Part shown: positions 24,870 to 34,106 of the stretch, piece after piece
Layout of the letters: each line of letters begins with the position of its first letter
How positions within the stretch are numbered: the stretch's first letter is position 1
Origin: an uncultured Bacilli bacterium
GTDB lineage: Bacteria > Bacillota_I > Bacilli_A > RF39 > UBA660
NCBI GenBank assembly: GCA_934086145.1
Contig: CAKOHV010000001.1
Span: forward strand, 1-64,000
Reading direction: 5' to 3'
DNA: 64,000 nt
Program-made: the position numbers and the translations under genes
Notes under the pieces: model-generated
The model's input: the letters and a program-made list of their open reading frames with translations, nothing else
What the model was told of the DNA's origin: nothing
The model's database searches: none

Positions 24870-26171
24870 ATGGAACAAAAGGAAGAAAATAAAAATATAA
24901 TGCGTCGCAAAGTTAAAGATGCGACAATCAAAGAAGAGAAAGTTCAAAGTACTGATAATTCAGTTACGCCACCAGAACAAACTAAGAACAAGAAAAATAC
25001 CCTTTTAATAGTTGGTCTTTGCTTAGTCCTTATTATCTTTGTTGCTGGGGTATGCTTTGCTATGTACAAAGTCTTTAGAATTGAAAATACAGAAAAAGAT
25101 TATAGTAAAGTTCAATTACAATATACGGATACTAATAAAGTAGCTAGTGAAGGGACATACATTGTTGATGTTTCGGAAGTCGTTGAAAATGTTATGCCAT
25201 CAATTGTGTCTATAACAAGTAAAACCCTTGTTAGTACTGGACAATATGGACCATTCTATTATGGTGGAAAACAATATGCGACTGGGGCTGGTTCCGGAAT
25301 CATTGTTAGTAAAACCGATACTGAATTAATGGTTTTAACTAACTACCATGTTGTTCAAGATGCTGAGGAACTAAGCGTTCAATTTATTAATGATAAAACC
25401 GCTGATGCTACTGTTAAAGGAAGTTCAGAAGCTCGTGATATAGCTATTATCTCTATTCCATTAAAATCATTGGATGATGAAACTCTAAGTCAAATTAAAT
25501 TAGCAACCATTGGTGATAGTAACGAAATGAAAGTTGGTAATGGCGTAATTGCTATTGGTAATGCCTTAGGATATGGTCAATCTGTTACAACTGGTGTTAT
25601 TAGTGCCTTAAACAGAAAAGTAAGTATTGAAAATAGTAGTAATAAAATGATTCAAATTGATGCCGCTATAAACGGTGGAAATAGTGGAGGCGCTCTACTA
25701 AATAGTAAGGGTGAAGTAATCGGTATAAATTCAGCTAAATATTCTTCAAGTGGTTCAAGTACCCAAGCTAGTATTGAAGGAATGGGCTTTGCTATTCCTA
25801 TCTCAGATGTTAAAGATTTAATAACTAAATTAATGAATGGCGAAACACCACAAGAAGCTCAAAAAGGATATTTAGGAGTTCAGGGGAGCATGACAACTAA
25901 CATAACTAACGCCTCAAAAGATATGCCTACTGGTTTTTATATTACTAGTGTTGTTACCGGTGGCGGTGCTGCGCAAGCCGGTATTGAAGTAGGAAATATT
26001 ATAACTTCTATTGAAGGTAAAGAAGTTAAAGATTTTGATACAATAAGTGACGTTTTAGATGAAAAAGAAGCTGGCGATAAAGTAAAACTTACTATAAAAT
26101 ATGCCAGTGGTAAAGAATACAAAGAAAAAACAGTTGAAGTAACTTTATCAACTTATAGTCAAGTAAATTAA
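24870..26171 (+). CDS. htrA: HtrA/DegP-like membrane-anchored serine protease
   Basis: The protein has 433 residues. A basic N-terminal tail and one membrane helix (about 43-65) place the rest outside the cell. The trypsin-like domain shows the full triad: His160 (TNYHVVQD), Asp190 (ARDIAII) and Ser272 (NGGNSGGAL). A PDZ domain covers about 335-425 (KGYLGVQGSM, then GGAAQAGIEVGNIITSIEG). This is the standard layout for Gram-positive HtrA, which degrades misfolded envelope proteins. AAGGAGAGG precedes the ATG. It is a single-gene unit with a strong terminator. Confidence 0.96.
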   Translation: MEQKEENKNIMRRKVKDATIKEEKVQSTDNSVTPPEQTKNKKNTLLIVGLCLVLIIFVAGVCFAMYKVFRIENTEKDYSKVQLQYTDTNKVASEGTYIVDVSEVVENVMPSIVSITSKTLVSTGQYGPFYYGGKQYATGAGSGIIVSKTDTELMVLTNYHVVQDAEELSVQFINDKTADATVKGSSEARDIAIISIPLKSLDDETLSQIKLATIGDSNEMKVGNGVIAIGNALGYGQSVTTGVISALNRKVSIENSSNKMIQIDAAINGGNSGGALLNSKGEVIGINSAKYSSSGSSTQASIEGMGFAIPISDVKDLITKLMNGETPQEAQKGYLGVQGSMTTNITNASKDMPTGFYITSVVTGGGAAQAGIEVGNIITSIEGKEVKDFDTISDVLDEKEAGDKVKLTIKYASGKEYKEKTVEVTLSTYSQVN

Positions 26172-26178
26172 GTATGTA

Positions 26179-26214
26179 AAAAATATCTACATCTTAGTGT
26201 GTAGATATTTTTTT
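26179..26214 (+). terminator. Terminator of htrA
   Basis: Thirteen-base arms (26179-26191 and 26200-26212) with a T tail. TGTTATAAT (26218-26226), the next promoter, starts directly after it. Confidence 0.88.
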
Positions 26215-26248
26215 ATATGTTATAATACAGATATTGAGGAGAATTATT

Positions 26249-27148
26249 ATGGCCAAAAAGAAAAAAATAAAAATCAATGACATCATTAAAAATGCTTACA
26301 AAGAAACGAAACGCAGTTCCTTACTTGTTTATTTAATCTTAAGAATTTTAGTTATTATATGTATGATCTTACAAATTATTCATGGTGATTTAAACAATGC
26401 TTTACTTTGTCTTTTATCCTTGATTTTACTAATGGCTCCGATGTTTATTCAAAATAAGCTTGCCATAACCTTACCGGATGGTTTGGAAATATCGATATAT
26501 CTTTTTATTTTTGCCGCCGAAATTTTAGGAGAAATTAATAATTTTTATGGCATAATTCCTTTTTGGGATTCTATTCTTCATACCATTAATGGCTTTTTAG
26601 CCGCTGCTATTGGATATTCTTTGGTTGATTTACTCAATCGTAATAGTTCTAAATTTAATTTAAGTCCTTTCTACTTATGTATTGTTGCTTTCTGTTTTTC
26701 TATGACCATTGGTGTCTTATGGGAATTCTATGAATATGGATCCGATCGTCTTTTTCATTTTGATATGCAAAAAGATACCATTGTAACTAGTATCTCTTCT
26801 GTTGCAATAAATCCTAATAATGAAAATAAAGTTTTGACTTATAAAAACATCGATAAGACAGTTTTATATAACCAGCAAAATGAACCAATCTTAACGATTG
26901 CTAATGGTTATTTAGACCTTGGTTTAATTGATACTATGGAAGACTTATTTGTTAATTTCATCGGGGCTTTAGTCTTTAGTATCTTTGGTTATATTACTTT
27001 AAAAAATCATTCCCAAAAAAGTATTATAAACTCTTTCGTTCCCCAAAAAGGGAAGAGAGAAATTCCCGAGTCTGTTTCTAATCAAATCGCTGAATTTAAA
27101 AAAGAACATCAAAAAAATAAAGGAGTTAAAAATGGATCAACAAATTAA
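26249..27148 (+). CDS. Multi-pass membrane protein (DUF2238/YjdF-like)
   Basis: The protein has 299 residues from ATG 26249 (GAGGAG in front; the TTG at 26234 is rejected). About six helices lie in the first 165 residues and one near 230-245. The segments 'FYGIIPFWDSILHTINGF' and 'GVLWEFYEYGSDRLF' hold conserved acidic, His and Trp residues inside the membrane, as in the YjdF/DUF2238 group. An insertion (about 170-215) separates the last helix. Its end overlaps the following MutS-like gene by 17 bases, so the two are translationally linked. Confidence 0.65.
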   Translation: MAKKKKIKINDIIKNAYKETKRSSLLVYLILRILVIICMILQIIHGDLNNALLCLLSLILLMAPMFIQNKLAITLPDGLEISIYLFIFAAEILGEINNFYGIIPFWDSILHTINGFLAAAIGYSLVDLLNRNSSKFNLSPFYLCIVAFCFSMTIGVLWEFYEYGSDRLFHFDMQKDTIVTSISSVAINPNNENKVLTYKNIDKTVLYNQQNEPILTIANGYLDLGLIDTMEDLFVNFIGALVFSIFGYITLKNHSQKSIINSFVPQKGKREIPESVSNQIAEFKKEHQKNKGVKNGSTN

Positions 27149-28895
27149 AGATGCTCAAAAAAAGTATCAAACCTTATTAAGTGTGTTAAATAAAAAGAGT
27201 GATCACTTTGCCGATGCTCGTTTAATAATCTTCGTTATTTTGTTAATTGTTGCCATCATTTCTTGGCAACATCGTCAATTCTTAGGATTATTAATAACTT
27301 TTTTTCTTCTTATCGTTTTTGTTATTTTATTAATTAAACATTCGAAAGTAAAAAAAGAAATAAAAACTTATGAAAGTTATTTAACTATTATTAACCAATA
27401 TTTTAGTCGTTTAAATGATAAATGGCATTCTTTTCCAAGTAATGGTTCTACCTATATTAATAATAATTTAGCTAAAGACTTAAACTTATTAGGCCCTTCA
27501 TCTTTATTCCAATTAATCAATATTTCTAAAACAATTAGTGGCGAACGTAAATTGGCTACCACTTTAACTAATCCCTCATTATCAGCAAAGGAAATTACTT
27601 CTAAACAACAAGCTATTACTGAATTAACTAATAATTTTGCTTTTATTTTAAATTATCAAAAATTATTAAATGATATCCCTGATATTACTGAAAAAGACTT
27701 CACCATTGATACTAAATTATTACAAAATAAACCACGTCCCTTAAATAAATGGCCCATTGTCGGTTTAGTATCATCTTGTCTAACTGATTTTATGCTAATT
27801 TTATCTATCTTTAAAGTAATTCCTTTTAAAGTATGTTTAATTCCAATTTTAATTCAATTAATTATTTCTTATCTTTTTAGTTATTTTTATGATGAAGACT
27901 TAGAAATGATTAGTAAAACTTCTCGTACTTTTTCTTCCTTAAAAAACTTAACGGCATACGTTAAAGACCAAACATTTCAATCAGCCCTTTTAACTAAGTT
28001 GATTAAGAATATTAATAATGGCTTTAATGCTATTGTTTCCTTAAAAAAGATAAATGACTTAGATGGTTATCGTCATAATTTCCTAACATACATCATCTTA
28101 AATCCTACCATCTCCCTAAATATCTTTGTTTTAGTCAAGTATAATAAATTAATTGCTGAAGAAAAAAATCATTTAAGTAACTGTTTAGATTCTTTAGAAT
28201 CTTTAGAAAACTTAATGAGTTTTACCACAATTTCCTTAATTAATGATACTAAATGCTTACCAACTATTACGGAAGAAACTCAAATAACTTTCCAAGCCAT
28301 TAAACATCCTTTATTAAATTCTTCTAAGTGTGTTCCAAATGACTTTCATAGTGATCAAAGTATCAATATAATTACTGGCTCTAATATGAGTGGTAAAACA
28401 TCCTTCATGCGTACTATCGCTGTTAACTTAATTTTAATGTATAATGGTTCCTACGTTACCGCCCAGACATTCTCATCCTCATTGATGAAAATATTTACTT
28501 CAATTAATATTGAAGACGATATCTTACATGGTATTTCTACCTTTTATGGGGAATTACTCCGTATCAAAGCTATTTTAGATTACGAAAAAAATAATGAACC
28601 AATGATTATCTTTATTGATGAAATATTTAAAGGAACTAACTATAATGATCGTATTCTTGGGGCTAAAGAAATAATCAAAAAACTAAGTAATCTAAATTGT
28701 CTTGTTTTAATAACGACCCATGATTTTGAATTGTGTGAAATAAATAATAAAAAGATTTTCAATTATCATTTTAATGAAGAATATCAAGGAGACAAAATAA
28801 CTTTTGATTACAAAATTAAAAAGGGGATGTGTCATACAACAAATGCCAAATATTTAATGAAAAAAATCGGAATTATTACCGAAGATAAAAAGTAA
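27132..28895 (+). CDS. Membrane-anchored MutS-family ATPase
   Basis: The protein has 587 residues. The C-terminal 230 residues form the MutS/MSH ATPase domain: Walker A GSNMSGKT, 'YGELLRIKAIL', Walker B IIFIDEIFKGTN and THDFELCE. A lever-like helical region precedes it. The N terminus has two membrane helices (about 29-70) and there are further hydrophobic stretches near 210-250. There is no mismatch-binding domain I or Smr nuclease domain. Mismatch repair in the MutS1 sense is therefore unlikely. Related TM-bearing MutS-like proteins occur in Firmicutes without known function. It is coupled to the membrane protein gene upstream. Confidence 0.78.
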   Translation: MDQQIKDAQKKYQTLLSVLNKKSDHFADARLIIFVILLIVAIISWQHRQFLGLLITFFLLIVFVILLIKHSKVKKEIKTYESYLTIINQYFSRLNDKWHSFPSNGSTYINNNLAKDLNLLGPSSLFQLINISKTISGERKLATTLTNPSLSAKEITSKQQAITELTNNFAFILNYQKLLNDIPDITEKDFTIDTKLLQNKPRPLNKWPIVGLVSSCLTDFMLILSIFKVIPFKVCLIPILIQLIISYLFSYFYDEDLEMISKTSRTFSSLKNLTAYVKDQTFQSALLTKLIKNINNGFNAIVSLKKINDLDGYRHNFLTYIILNPTISLNIFVLVKYNKLIAEEKNHLSNCLDSLESLENLMSFTTISLINDTKCLPTITEETQITFQAIKHPLLNSSKCVPNDFHSDQSINIITGSNMSGKTSFMRTIAVNLILMYNGSYVTAQTFSSSLMKIFTSINIEDDILHGISTFYGELLRIKAILDYEKNNEPMIIFIDEIFKGTNYNDRILGAKEIIKKLSNLNCLVLITTHDFELCEINNKKIFNYHFNEEYQGDKITFDYKIKKGMCHTTNAKYLMKKIGIITEDKK

Positions 28896-28911
28896 TTTTT
28901 ATCTTTTTTTT
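28881..28911 (+). terminator. Terminator
   Basis: AAGATAAAAA-GTAA-TTTTTATCTT with a T tail, overlapping the end of the MutS-like gene. Confidence 0.88.
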
Positions 28912-28961
28912 GTTATTAAAATAACTTTATTTCATAGTAATAGTAATAGATAGGAGAAAAT

Positions 28962-29519
28962 ATGAATTTATCCAAAATTATCTTTATTAGCTTAAGCTTA
29001 GCTACAGATGCCTTTGCAGCTGCCATTTGTAAAGGCATCTGTTTAAAAAAAATTACTTTATCTAATCTTTTAATAATAGGTTTATACTTTGGTCTTTTTC
29101 AAAGTATTATGCCTCTTATTGGTTATTTTATTAGTTTAACCTTCAAAGATTTAATTATTAATATCGATCACTGGTTAGCATTTATTTTGTTACTTATCTT
29201 AGGTCTCAACCTCTTAAAAGAAGCCCATAACTATGAAGAAGGGGATGATAGGCTAGATATTCATTCTATGCTTTTATTAGCTTTAGCTACTAGTATTGAT
29301 GCTCTAGCTATTGGTATAACTTTTGCGTTCTTAAAAGTTAGCATCATCTTACCAGTAACCATAATTGGTATAATAACTTTTACTTTATCCGTCATTGGTG
29401 TTATCATTGGTCATCGCTTTGGCAATCATTTTCAAACATTAGCCAAAGTAGTCGGCGGTCTTACTTTAATTTTAATTGGTTTTAAAATCCTCCTTGAACA
29501 TCTTTACCTTGTTGCTTAG
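28962..29519 (+). CDS. mntP: Manganese efflux pump MntP
   Basis: The protein has 185 residues and six membrane helices, the family's usual size. The two signature Asp-containing segments are present: SLATDAFAAAICKG near residue 12 and LATSIDALAIGITFAF near 108. These two repeats line the transport path for Mn2+ export. AGGAGAAAAT precedes the ATG. Only 66 bases separate it from the previous stop, too little for a yybP-ykoY manganese riboswitch. Control is therefore not evident. Confidence 0.93.
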   Translation: MNLSKIIFISLSLATDAFAAAICKGICLKKITLSNLLIIGLYFGLFQSIMPLIGYFISLTFKDLIINIDHWLAFILLLILGLNLLKEAHNYEEGDDRLDIHSMLLLALATSIDALAIGITFAFLKVSIILPVTIIGIITFTLSVIGVIIGHRFGNHFQTLAKVVGGLTLILIGFKILLEHLYLVA

Positions 29520-29568
29520 CCTATCTTTAATAAAATATCTAACTTAATTATTACAAAATCCCTCTTTA

Positions 29569-29602
29569 CTAAGAGTATTTAAAAATTGCTCTTTTTTTAT
29601 CA
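29569..29602 (+). terminator. Weak terminator-like hairpin after mntP
   Basis: AAGAG and CTCTT pair around an AT-rich loop, followed by a run of seven T's. The short stem makes this uncertain. Confidence 0.4.
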
Positions 29603-29721
29603 TTGCTACCCAAAATAATTTAGTTATATTGTTCTTTTCTTTATATTTGTTTTAAATTCCTAAACTTAGTTGACAATTAAAGAAAATTCATTATACTATT
29701 TAATGCCAAAGGAGAATGAAA

Positions 29722-30921
29722 ATGCGCTATTTAACTAAATTTTTAGCTTTTTTAAAAGCTGATACCTTTCAAAAAGTGAGCAAAGCTGTCGAGGTTGACG
29801 ATGACCATAGTTTAATCTATGTTGACGAAGATGCTTTTGCGCTAACTAAAAAACAAATTATTGAAAATGAAAACCTTATTCGAATTTTATCTATCCCTGA
29901 AGATGAGTGGCCTTATTTAGCCGAGATTTTTAATGACTTTGATGTCTTATCATCTCGCTTAGAACAGTCAGAATTAAGTACTCGTGATAAATTTAAAATA
30001 ATCATTCGTATGTACGAAAAAAATATTGGTTCTCATATTCTTGAAACTACGCAAACCTACTTAAGTGAAACGCAAATGCTTCAATATAAGTTTGAACATT
30101 TCCCTGCTAAGTACATTATTAGCCAAATGCATAGCCCAAGATTTCTGGCTATTCAAATAGTTCCTCGTGAAATATTAACGGAAGAAGATCGACTTCTATT
30201 AAGTGATATTGAAAGTTTTAGAGAAAATTGTCACGAAGATGTAACTGGTATATACGCTCAAAATAAAAATATTTATGACCATTACATTCTTAAAAAAGAT
30301 ACTTTTGATGCTGAAGACATTCCAATTATCATTACATCTTTCCAAAATAGTGGAGTTTCCGCCAAGTTATGTGAAGAATTTTCAGCTTACTTAACTTATA
30401 CTGCCCAAAAACGTCAAAGTAAGGATGTACAACCAGTACTTACTAGTAGTCCTAAAAAGGTAGCTCAAACACCTATCCAAGAACCAACTTTATCTAAAAA
30501 AGATTATTATAAATTAATGAAAGAATTAAATACTTATTTTGATTTTGATAATATGCAAGCAATCAGAGTTTTAAGTGAAGAAGAAATAGCTAGGTGCCTA
30601 GATATTCTTCATACCTTAAAAGAAAGTTCAACTAAAATAGAACAATTTATTATTAAAGAAAATCGTTTTAAAAAACAAAATATTGTTAATAATTTTGCTT
30701 TATACTTAGAAATTTATCATAAATTAAAATTTTATGAATCTAAATTAAATATATCTGCCGAATTAGAAGAGTTAGAAATGTATTTTCAAGAAATGTTTTT
30801 ATCATCTAGCGATGACTATGCCGAATGGAAAGAAAATTTTGAAGCTACTCTAAATAATGTCTATCGTCAAATTCAACCCTTAACCGAATATGAAGAGGGC
30901 TTGTCTTTAAAATTACAATAA
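29722..30921 (+). CDS. Orphan helical cytoplasmic protein
   Basis: The protein has 399 residues. ATG 29722 lies 7 bases after GGAG and is favoured over the ATG at 29716. It has no signal peptide. Two helical halves are joined by a Pro/Ser/Lys linker (about 240-260, with SSPKKVAQTPIQEPT). The first half has alternating acidic helices (SIPEDEWPYLAEIFNDFDVL), the second is coiled-coil-like. I recognise no family. A clear terminator ends the unit. Confidence 0.5.
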   Translation: MRYLTKFLAFLKADTFQKVSKAVEVDDDHSLIYVDEDAFALTKKQIIENENLIRILSIPEDEWPYLAEIFNDFDVLSSRLEQSELSTRDKFKIIIRMYEKNIGSHILETTQTYLSETQMLQYKFEHFPAKYIISQMHSPRFLAIQIVPREILTEEDRLLLSDIESFRENCHEDVTGIYAQNKNIYDHYILKKDTFDAEDIPIIITSFQNSGVSAKLCEEFSAYLTYTAQKRQSKDVQPVLTSSPKKVAQTPIQEPTLSKKDYYKLMKELNTYFDFDNMQAIRVLSEEEIARCLDILHTLKESSTKIEQFIIKENRFKKQNIVNNFALYLEIYHKLKFYESKLNISAELEELEMYFQEMFLSSSDDYAEWKENFEATLNNVYRQIQPLTEYEEGLSLKLQ

Positions 30922-30942
30922 AGGTCTTTTTGACCTTTTTCT
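30920..30942 (+). terminator. Terminator
   Basis: AAAGGTC-TTTTT-GACCTTT followed by T's, starting at the stop codon. Confidence 0.85.
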
Positions 30943-30986
30943 TATTTATTGATTTATGCTATGATATTAAAGAAAGAAGGTCTAAC

Positions 30987-31826
30987 ATGGAAAGATATCA
31001 AGAAATAGAGAAGAGTCTTACCAAGACTTTTCATAAAACCGTCTGGTCTAAATTTGTTAAAGCGGTTAAAAATTATGAATTAATTTCAGAAAATGATCGC
31101 ATTATGGTTTGCCTTAGTGGCGGCAAAGATTCCTTTTTAATGGCCAAATGTTTTCAAGAACTTCTGCGTCATCGCCAAATGCATTTTGAAGTCGTTTTTG
31201 TCGTTATGAATCCTGGTTATACTAAAGAAAACCTTCAAAAAATTCAAGATAATGCTAAACTTTTAAATATTCCAATTGAAATATTTAATACAGATATCTT
31301 TAAAGTCGCTAGTAAATTAAATGCGGAGAATCCCTGTTATATGTGTGCTCGTATGCGTCGTGGTCATCTATATAATAAAGCTCAAGAATTAGGATGTAAT
31401 AAAATTGCTTTGGGTCATCATTTTGATGATGTTATTGAAACAACTCTTTTATCTTTATTTTACGGAGCCGAAATTAAAACTATGCTCCCGAAATTACATA
31501 GTGATAACTTTGTCGGCTTAGAATTAATTCGTCCTTTATATCTTATTAAAGAAAACGATATTAAAGCATGGTGCCATGAAAATGACTTAACTTTCTTAAA
31601 TTGTGCCTGTGATTTTACTGCTCAAGTTTCCCAAGAAGCGATTAGGAGCAAGCGTCAAATGATGAAAACGTTAATTGCTGATTTACAGAAAACCAACCCT
31701 GACCTTGACCACAATATTTTTAAAGCTTTAGACAATGTTAATTTAAATGGCATCCTGGGAGCTCATAAAGATAAAAAATACTTCTCATTTTTAGATAATT
31801 ATGATAAAGGAGACCAAAATGAATAA
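30987..31826 (+). CDS. TtcA-like tRNA thiolation enzyme (PP-loop ATPase)
   Basis: The protein has 279 residues from ATG 30987 (AGAAGG in front). The PP-loop motif SGGKDS is at residues 44-49. The pair Cys117/Cys120 in CYMC and a later NCAC match the [4Fe-4S]-binding Cys of TtcA, which makes 2-thiocytidine at tRNA position 32. GHHFDDVIETTLLSL is also typical. In Gram-positive bacteria the exact product of this branch is not always known, so substrate choice is inference. Its end overlaps the next gene (ATGAATAA), so translation is coupled. Confidence 0.82.
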   Translation: MERYQEIEKSLTKTFHKTVWSKFVKAVKNYELISENDRIMVCLSGGKDSFLMAKCFQELLRHRQMHFEVVFVVMNPGYTKENLQKIQDNAKLLNIPIEIFNTDIFKVASKLNAENPCYMCARMRRGHLYNKAQELGCNKIALGHHFDDVIETTLLSLFYGAEIKTMLPKLHSDNFVGLELIRPLYLIKENDIKAWCHENDLTFLNCACDFTAQVSQEAIRSKRQMMKTLIADLQKTNPDLDHNIFKALDNVNLNGILGAHKDKKYFSFLDNYDKGDQNE

Positions 31827-32700
31827 TGAATTTTTAAAAGAAAAAATACAAAATACTTATCCATCTGCTTATGATAAAATTATTAGTAACTTAATTACTA
31901 AAAAAAACACTTTCCGTGTTAATACACTTAAAGCTCGCAAAGAAGAAATTTTAAAGTATTTAGAGGAACATAAAATAAATTTCGCGGAATTAAAGGAGGT
32001 TCCTAATTCTTTTACTATCGAAGATTTATCATCTTTAAGAAATTCTCCGTTATACGAAGAGGGGAAAATTTATTTTCAAAATATTTCTTCCCAATTACCT
32101 CCTTATGTTGTTAATCCTCAAGCTAACGAAATGATTCTCGATATGGCCGCCGCTCCAGGCGGTAAAACAACCGAAATGGCTTCTTTAGCGCATAATACTT
32201 GTTTAATAACAGCTTTAGAAAAGAATAAGATTCGTTATGACCGCCTATGTTATAACATTAACTTACAAGGGGCTAAAAAAGTAACGACTTTAAATCTTGA
32301 TGCCCGCCAACTTGATGAAATGTTTCAATTTGATAAGATTCTTTTAGATGCGCCTTGTAGTGGTAGTGGAACCCTAACTGAAAAAAATATTTCTGCTTAT
32401 AATGAAGAACTCCTTCTTAGATGCATTAAAACCCAAAGTGCTCTTTTAAAAAAAGCGATGCAATTAATTAAGGTAAATGGTGAAATAATTTATTCTACTT
32501 GTAGTATCTTCAAAGAGGAAAATGAAGAAATTCTAAAAAAATGTTTAAATGATAATTTTACTATTGTCCCTCTAAATTTAGATGAAACTATCTTAAAAAA
32601 TATTCCTACCTTACCATCAACTATTCCTAACGTTTTAACTATTTGTCCAACTGAACTTTACGAAGGTTTCTTTATTGCTAAAATAAAACGAACCAAATAA
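31819..32700 (+). CDS. RsmB/NOP-family RNA cytosine-5 methyltransferase
   Basis: The protein has 293 residues from ATG 31819 (AAAGGAG in front). The S-adenosylmethionine site is AAAPGGKTTEMA. The two catalytic cysteines are in LDAPCSGSG and STCSI, as expected for m5C enzymes that use a covalent intermediate. It lacks the NusB-like domain of RsmB and the C-terminal PUA-like domain of RsmF, so it is a minimal form, and its rRNA or tRNA target cannot be assigned. It forms an RNA-modification pair with the ttcA-like gene. Confidence 0.88.
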   Translation: MNNEFLKEKIQNTYPSAYDKIISNLITKKNTFRVNTLKARKEEILKYLEEHKINFAELKEVPNSFTIEDLSSLRNSPLYEEGKIYFQNISSQLPPYVVNPQANEMILDMAAAPGGKTTEMASLAHNTCLITALEKNKIRYDRLCYNINLQGAKKVTTLNLDARQLDEMFQFDKILLDAPCSGSGTLTEKNISAYNEELLLRCIKTQSALLKKAMQLIKVNGEIIYSTCSIFKEENEEILKKCLNDNFTIVPLNLDETILKNIPTLPSTIPNVLTICPTELYEGFFIAKIKRTK

Positions 32701-32710
32701 TCAAAAAGTG

Positions 32711-32719
32711 TGCTATAAT
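32711..32719 (+). promoter_or_regulatory. Extended -10 promoter of tRNA-Gln
   Basis: TGCTATAAT ends 12 bases before the first tRNA base. No good -35 box is visible. Confidence 0.6.
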
Positions 32720-32731
32720 ATAAAATGTAAT

Positions 32732-32807
32732 TGCCCTATAGCCAAGTGGTAAGGCATCAGGCTCTGACCCTGACATTCCGTAGGTTCGAACCCTACTAGG
32801 GCAACCA
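32732..32807 (+). tRNA. tRNA-Gln (anticodon CUG) with encoded CCA
   Basis: The full cloverleaf can be drawn: acceptor TGCCCTA/TAGGGCA, D arm GCC/GGC with AAGTGGTAA, anticodon loop CTCTGAC giving CUG, and T arm GTAGG-TTCGAAC-CCTAC. The discriminator A is followed by CCA in the DNA. CUG reads CAG, a rare codon in such an AT-rich genome. Confidence 0.95.
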
Positions 32808-32817
32808 TTTATAAATT

Positions 32818-32841
32818 AATCCCGCTGAGGGATTTTTTTTG
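32818..32841 (+). terminator. Terminator of tRNA-Gln
   Basis: AATCCC-GCTGA-GGGATT with an eight-T tail. Confidence 0.85.
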
Positions 32842-32902
32842 ACTTTCCCCATCAATTGTTCTAAAATAACTATTGAACTTAAAAACAGAAAGAAGATAAA
32901 TT

Positions 32903-33358
32903 ATGGATTTAAATAATACTAAATATATCATCTTAGAATTAATTCCCACCTCTCTTAATCCCGAAAAAGGTTTAATTATTCAATTATCGGCCTTAAAACT
33001 AGATGGTTTAAAACTAATTGATCGCTTTGATTATCGCTTAAAAGAGGAACATAACCCATATCCGCAAATGTTGGAAATGTTTAGTTATGATAAGGATTCT
33101 TTTACTTATAAGGATACTAAAGAAGAAATTCTAAATGATTTTGCAAAGTGGACCGAAAGCCTTCCACTCTTAATCTTAGATAATCAATATACCCCAAATT
33201 ACTTGGCCCCATTAACTAATCATCAAGAATCTATCTTAACTTATCTAAATGAAGAATACCAAGATGATATTATTGAAAAGATTATTGCTAAGTATAACCT
33301 TGAACCAAGTAATTATATTGTTGATTTACTTTACGAAGCACTTATAAAAGAGCTATAA
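32903..33358 (+). CDS. DnaQ-like exonuclease fold lacking catalytic residues
   Basis: The protein has 151 residues. The start resembles the ExoI region of DEDD exonucleases: KYIILELIPTSLNPEKGLIIQLSALKLDG against the usual 'vvfDlETTGL...dIIqigAvkl.dg'. Here the metal-binding D-x-E has become E-x-I (Glu12, Ile14) and later ExoII/ExoIII acids are not evident. The protein should be a non-catalytic relative, if the fold call is right. It stands 22 bases before a secreted-protein gene. The role is unknown. Confidence 0.45.
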   Translation: MDLNNTKYIILELIPTSLNPEKGLIIQLSALKLDGLKLIDRFDYRLKEEHNPYPQMLEMFSYDKDSFTYKDTKEEILNDFAKWTESLPLLILDNQYTPNYLAPLTNHQESILTYLNEEYQDDIIEKIIAKYNLEPSNYIVDLLYEALIKEL

Positions 33359-33380
33359 TATATGTGAGGAGAAAGAAAAA

Positions 33381-34019
33381 ATGAAAATTAGATTTAATTT
33401 TAAAAAATTATTTATGATTGGGGCATTAAGTAGTCTTACTTTGATTACTCCTGTTAAAGCCCAAACCCTTTATGTTAAAGGAAACTCTGTTGAGCAGGCT
33501 AGTGATAAAATAAGTGACCTTTCTAAGAATGCCGTTGATTCTAGCAGTATTTCTGAGTATTTTGCTGAAGCTAAAGAAGATATTACATCTTACTTTGAAA
33601 GCGAAGATTGGCAAAAATTGCAAAAGAAAGGTAAAAATATTATTACTACTGGTATTGACTTTATTTTCTTTGATGAACCAATAAATGACATTTATTTTGA
33701 TGATTTAACCGAAGAAGGTAAAAAGACTGTTCTTAGTGCTATCAATACTACTATTGATTATGTCTATAACTTAAAACCATCTTTATTTAATAGCCTTGGT
33801 GAGAAATACCAAGTTGCTAAATCATTTGTTAGTGAAAAATACTTAGATGCCATTGATAGTATCAAAGATTATCTAGGTGATGAAAATTATGAAGCCCTAA
33901 TTGATATAAAAAATCGTCTTAAAGATACTGCATCAGAATATGCCCAAAAAGCTAGTGATGAAATTGAAGATTTGAGCCTTTCTTTAAAAAAGAAATATCA
34001 AGAATGGAAAAGCAAATAA
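33381..34019 (+). CDS. Secreted helical protein
   Basis: The protein has 212 residues. A signal peptide is clear: basic MKIRFNFKK, hydrophobic LFMIGALSSLTLI, then a VKAQ cleavage site near residue 27. The mature part is acidic and almost wholly helical, with Asp/Ser/Lys-rich segments and no Cys. There is no anchor, so it should be released. GTGAGGAG precedes the ATG. It precedes the serpin gene, though a terminator lies between. I recognise no family. Confidence 0.6.
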   Translation: MKIRFNFKKLFMIGALSSLTLITPVKAQTLYVKGNSVEQASDKISDLSKNAVDSSSISEYFAEAKEDITSYFESEDWQKLQKKGKNIITTGIDFIFFDEPINDIYFDDLTEEGKKTVLSAINTTIDYVYNLKPSLFNSLGEKYQVAKSFVSEKYLDAIDSIKDYLGDENYEALIDIKNRLKDTASEYAQKASDEIEDLSLSLKKKYQEWKSK

Positions 34020-34050
34020 AAATATAGCCCGCCTATATTTTTTATTTTTT
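34020..34050 (+). terminator. Terminator
   Basis: AAATATAG and CTATATTT pair around CCCGC with a T-rich tail. The next promoter, TGATATAAT, is at 34069-34077. Confidence 0.75.
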
Positions 34051-34106
34051 TAAAAAAATTTAAAAACATGATATAATAGAGTCGTTTTTCAAAAGGAGAA
34101 ATTTCT

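Noticed and set aside
28896..28961. A manganese riboswitch before mntP.
   Set aside because: The gap is only 66 bases and includes the previous gene's terminator, too short for a yybP-ykoY element.
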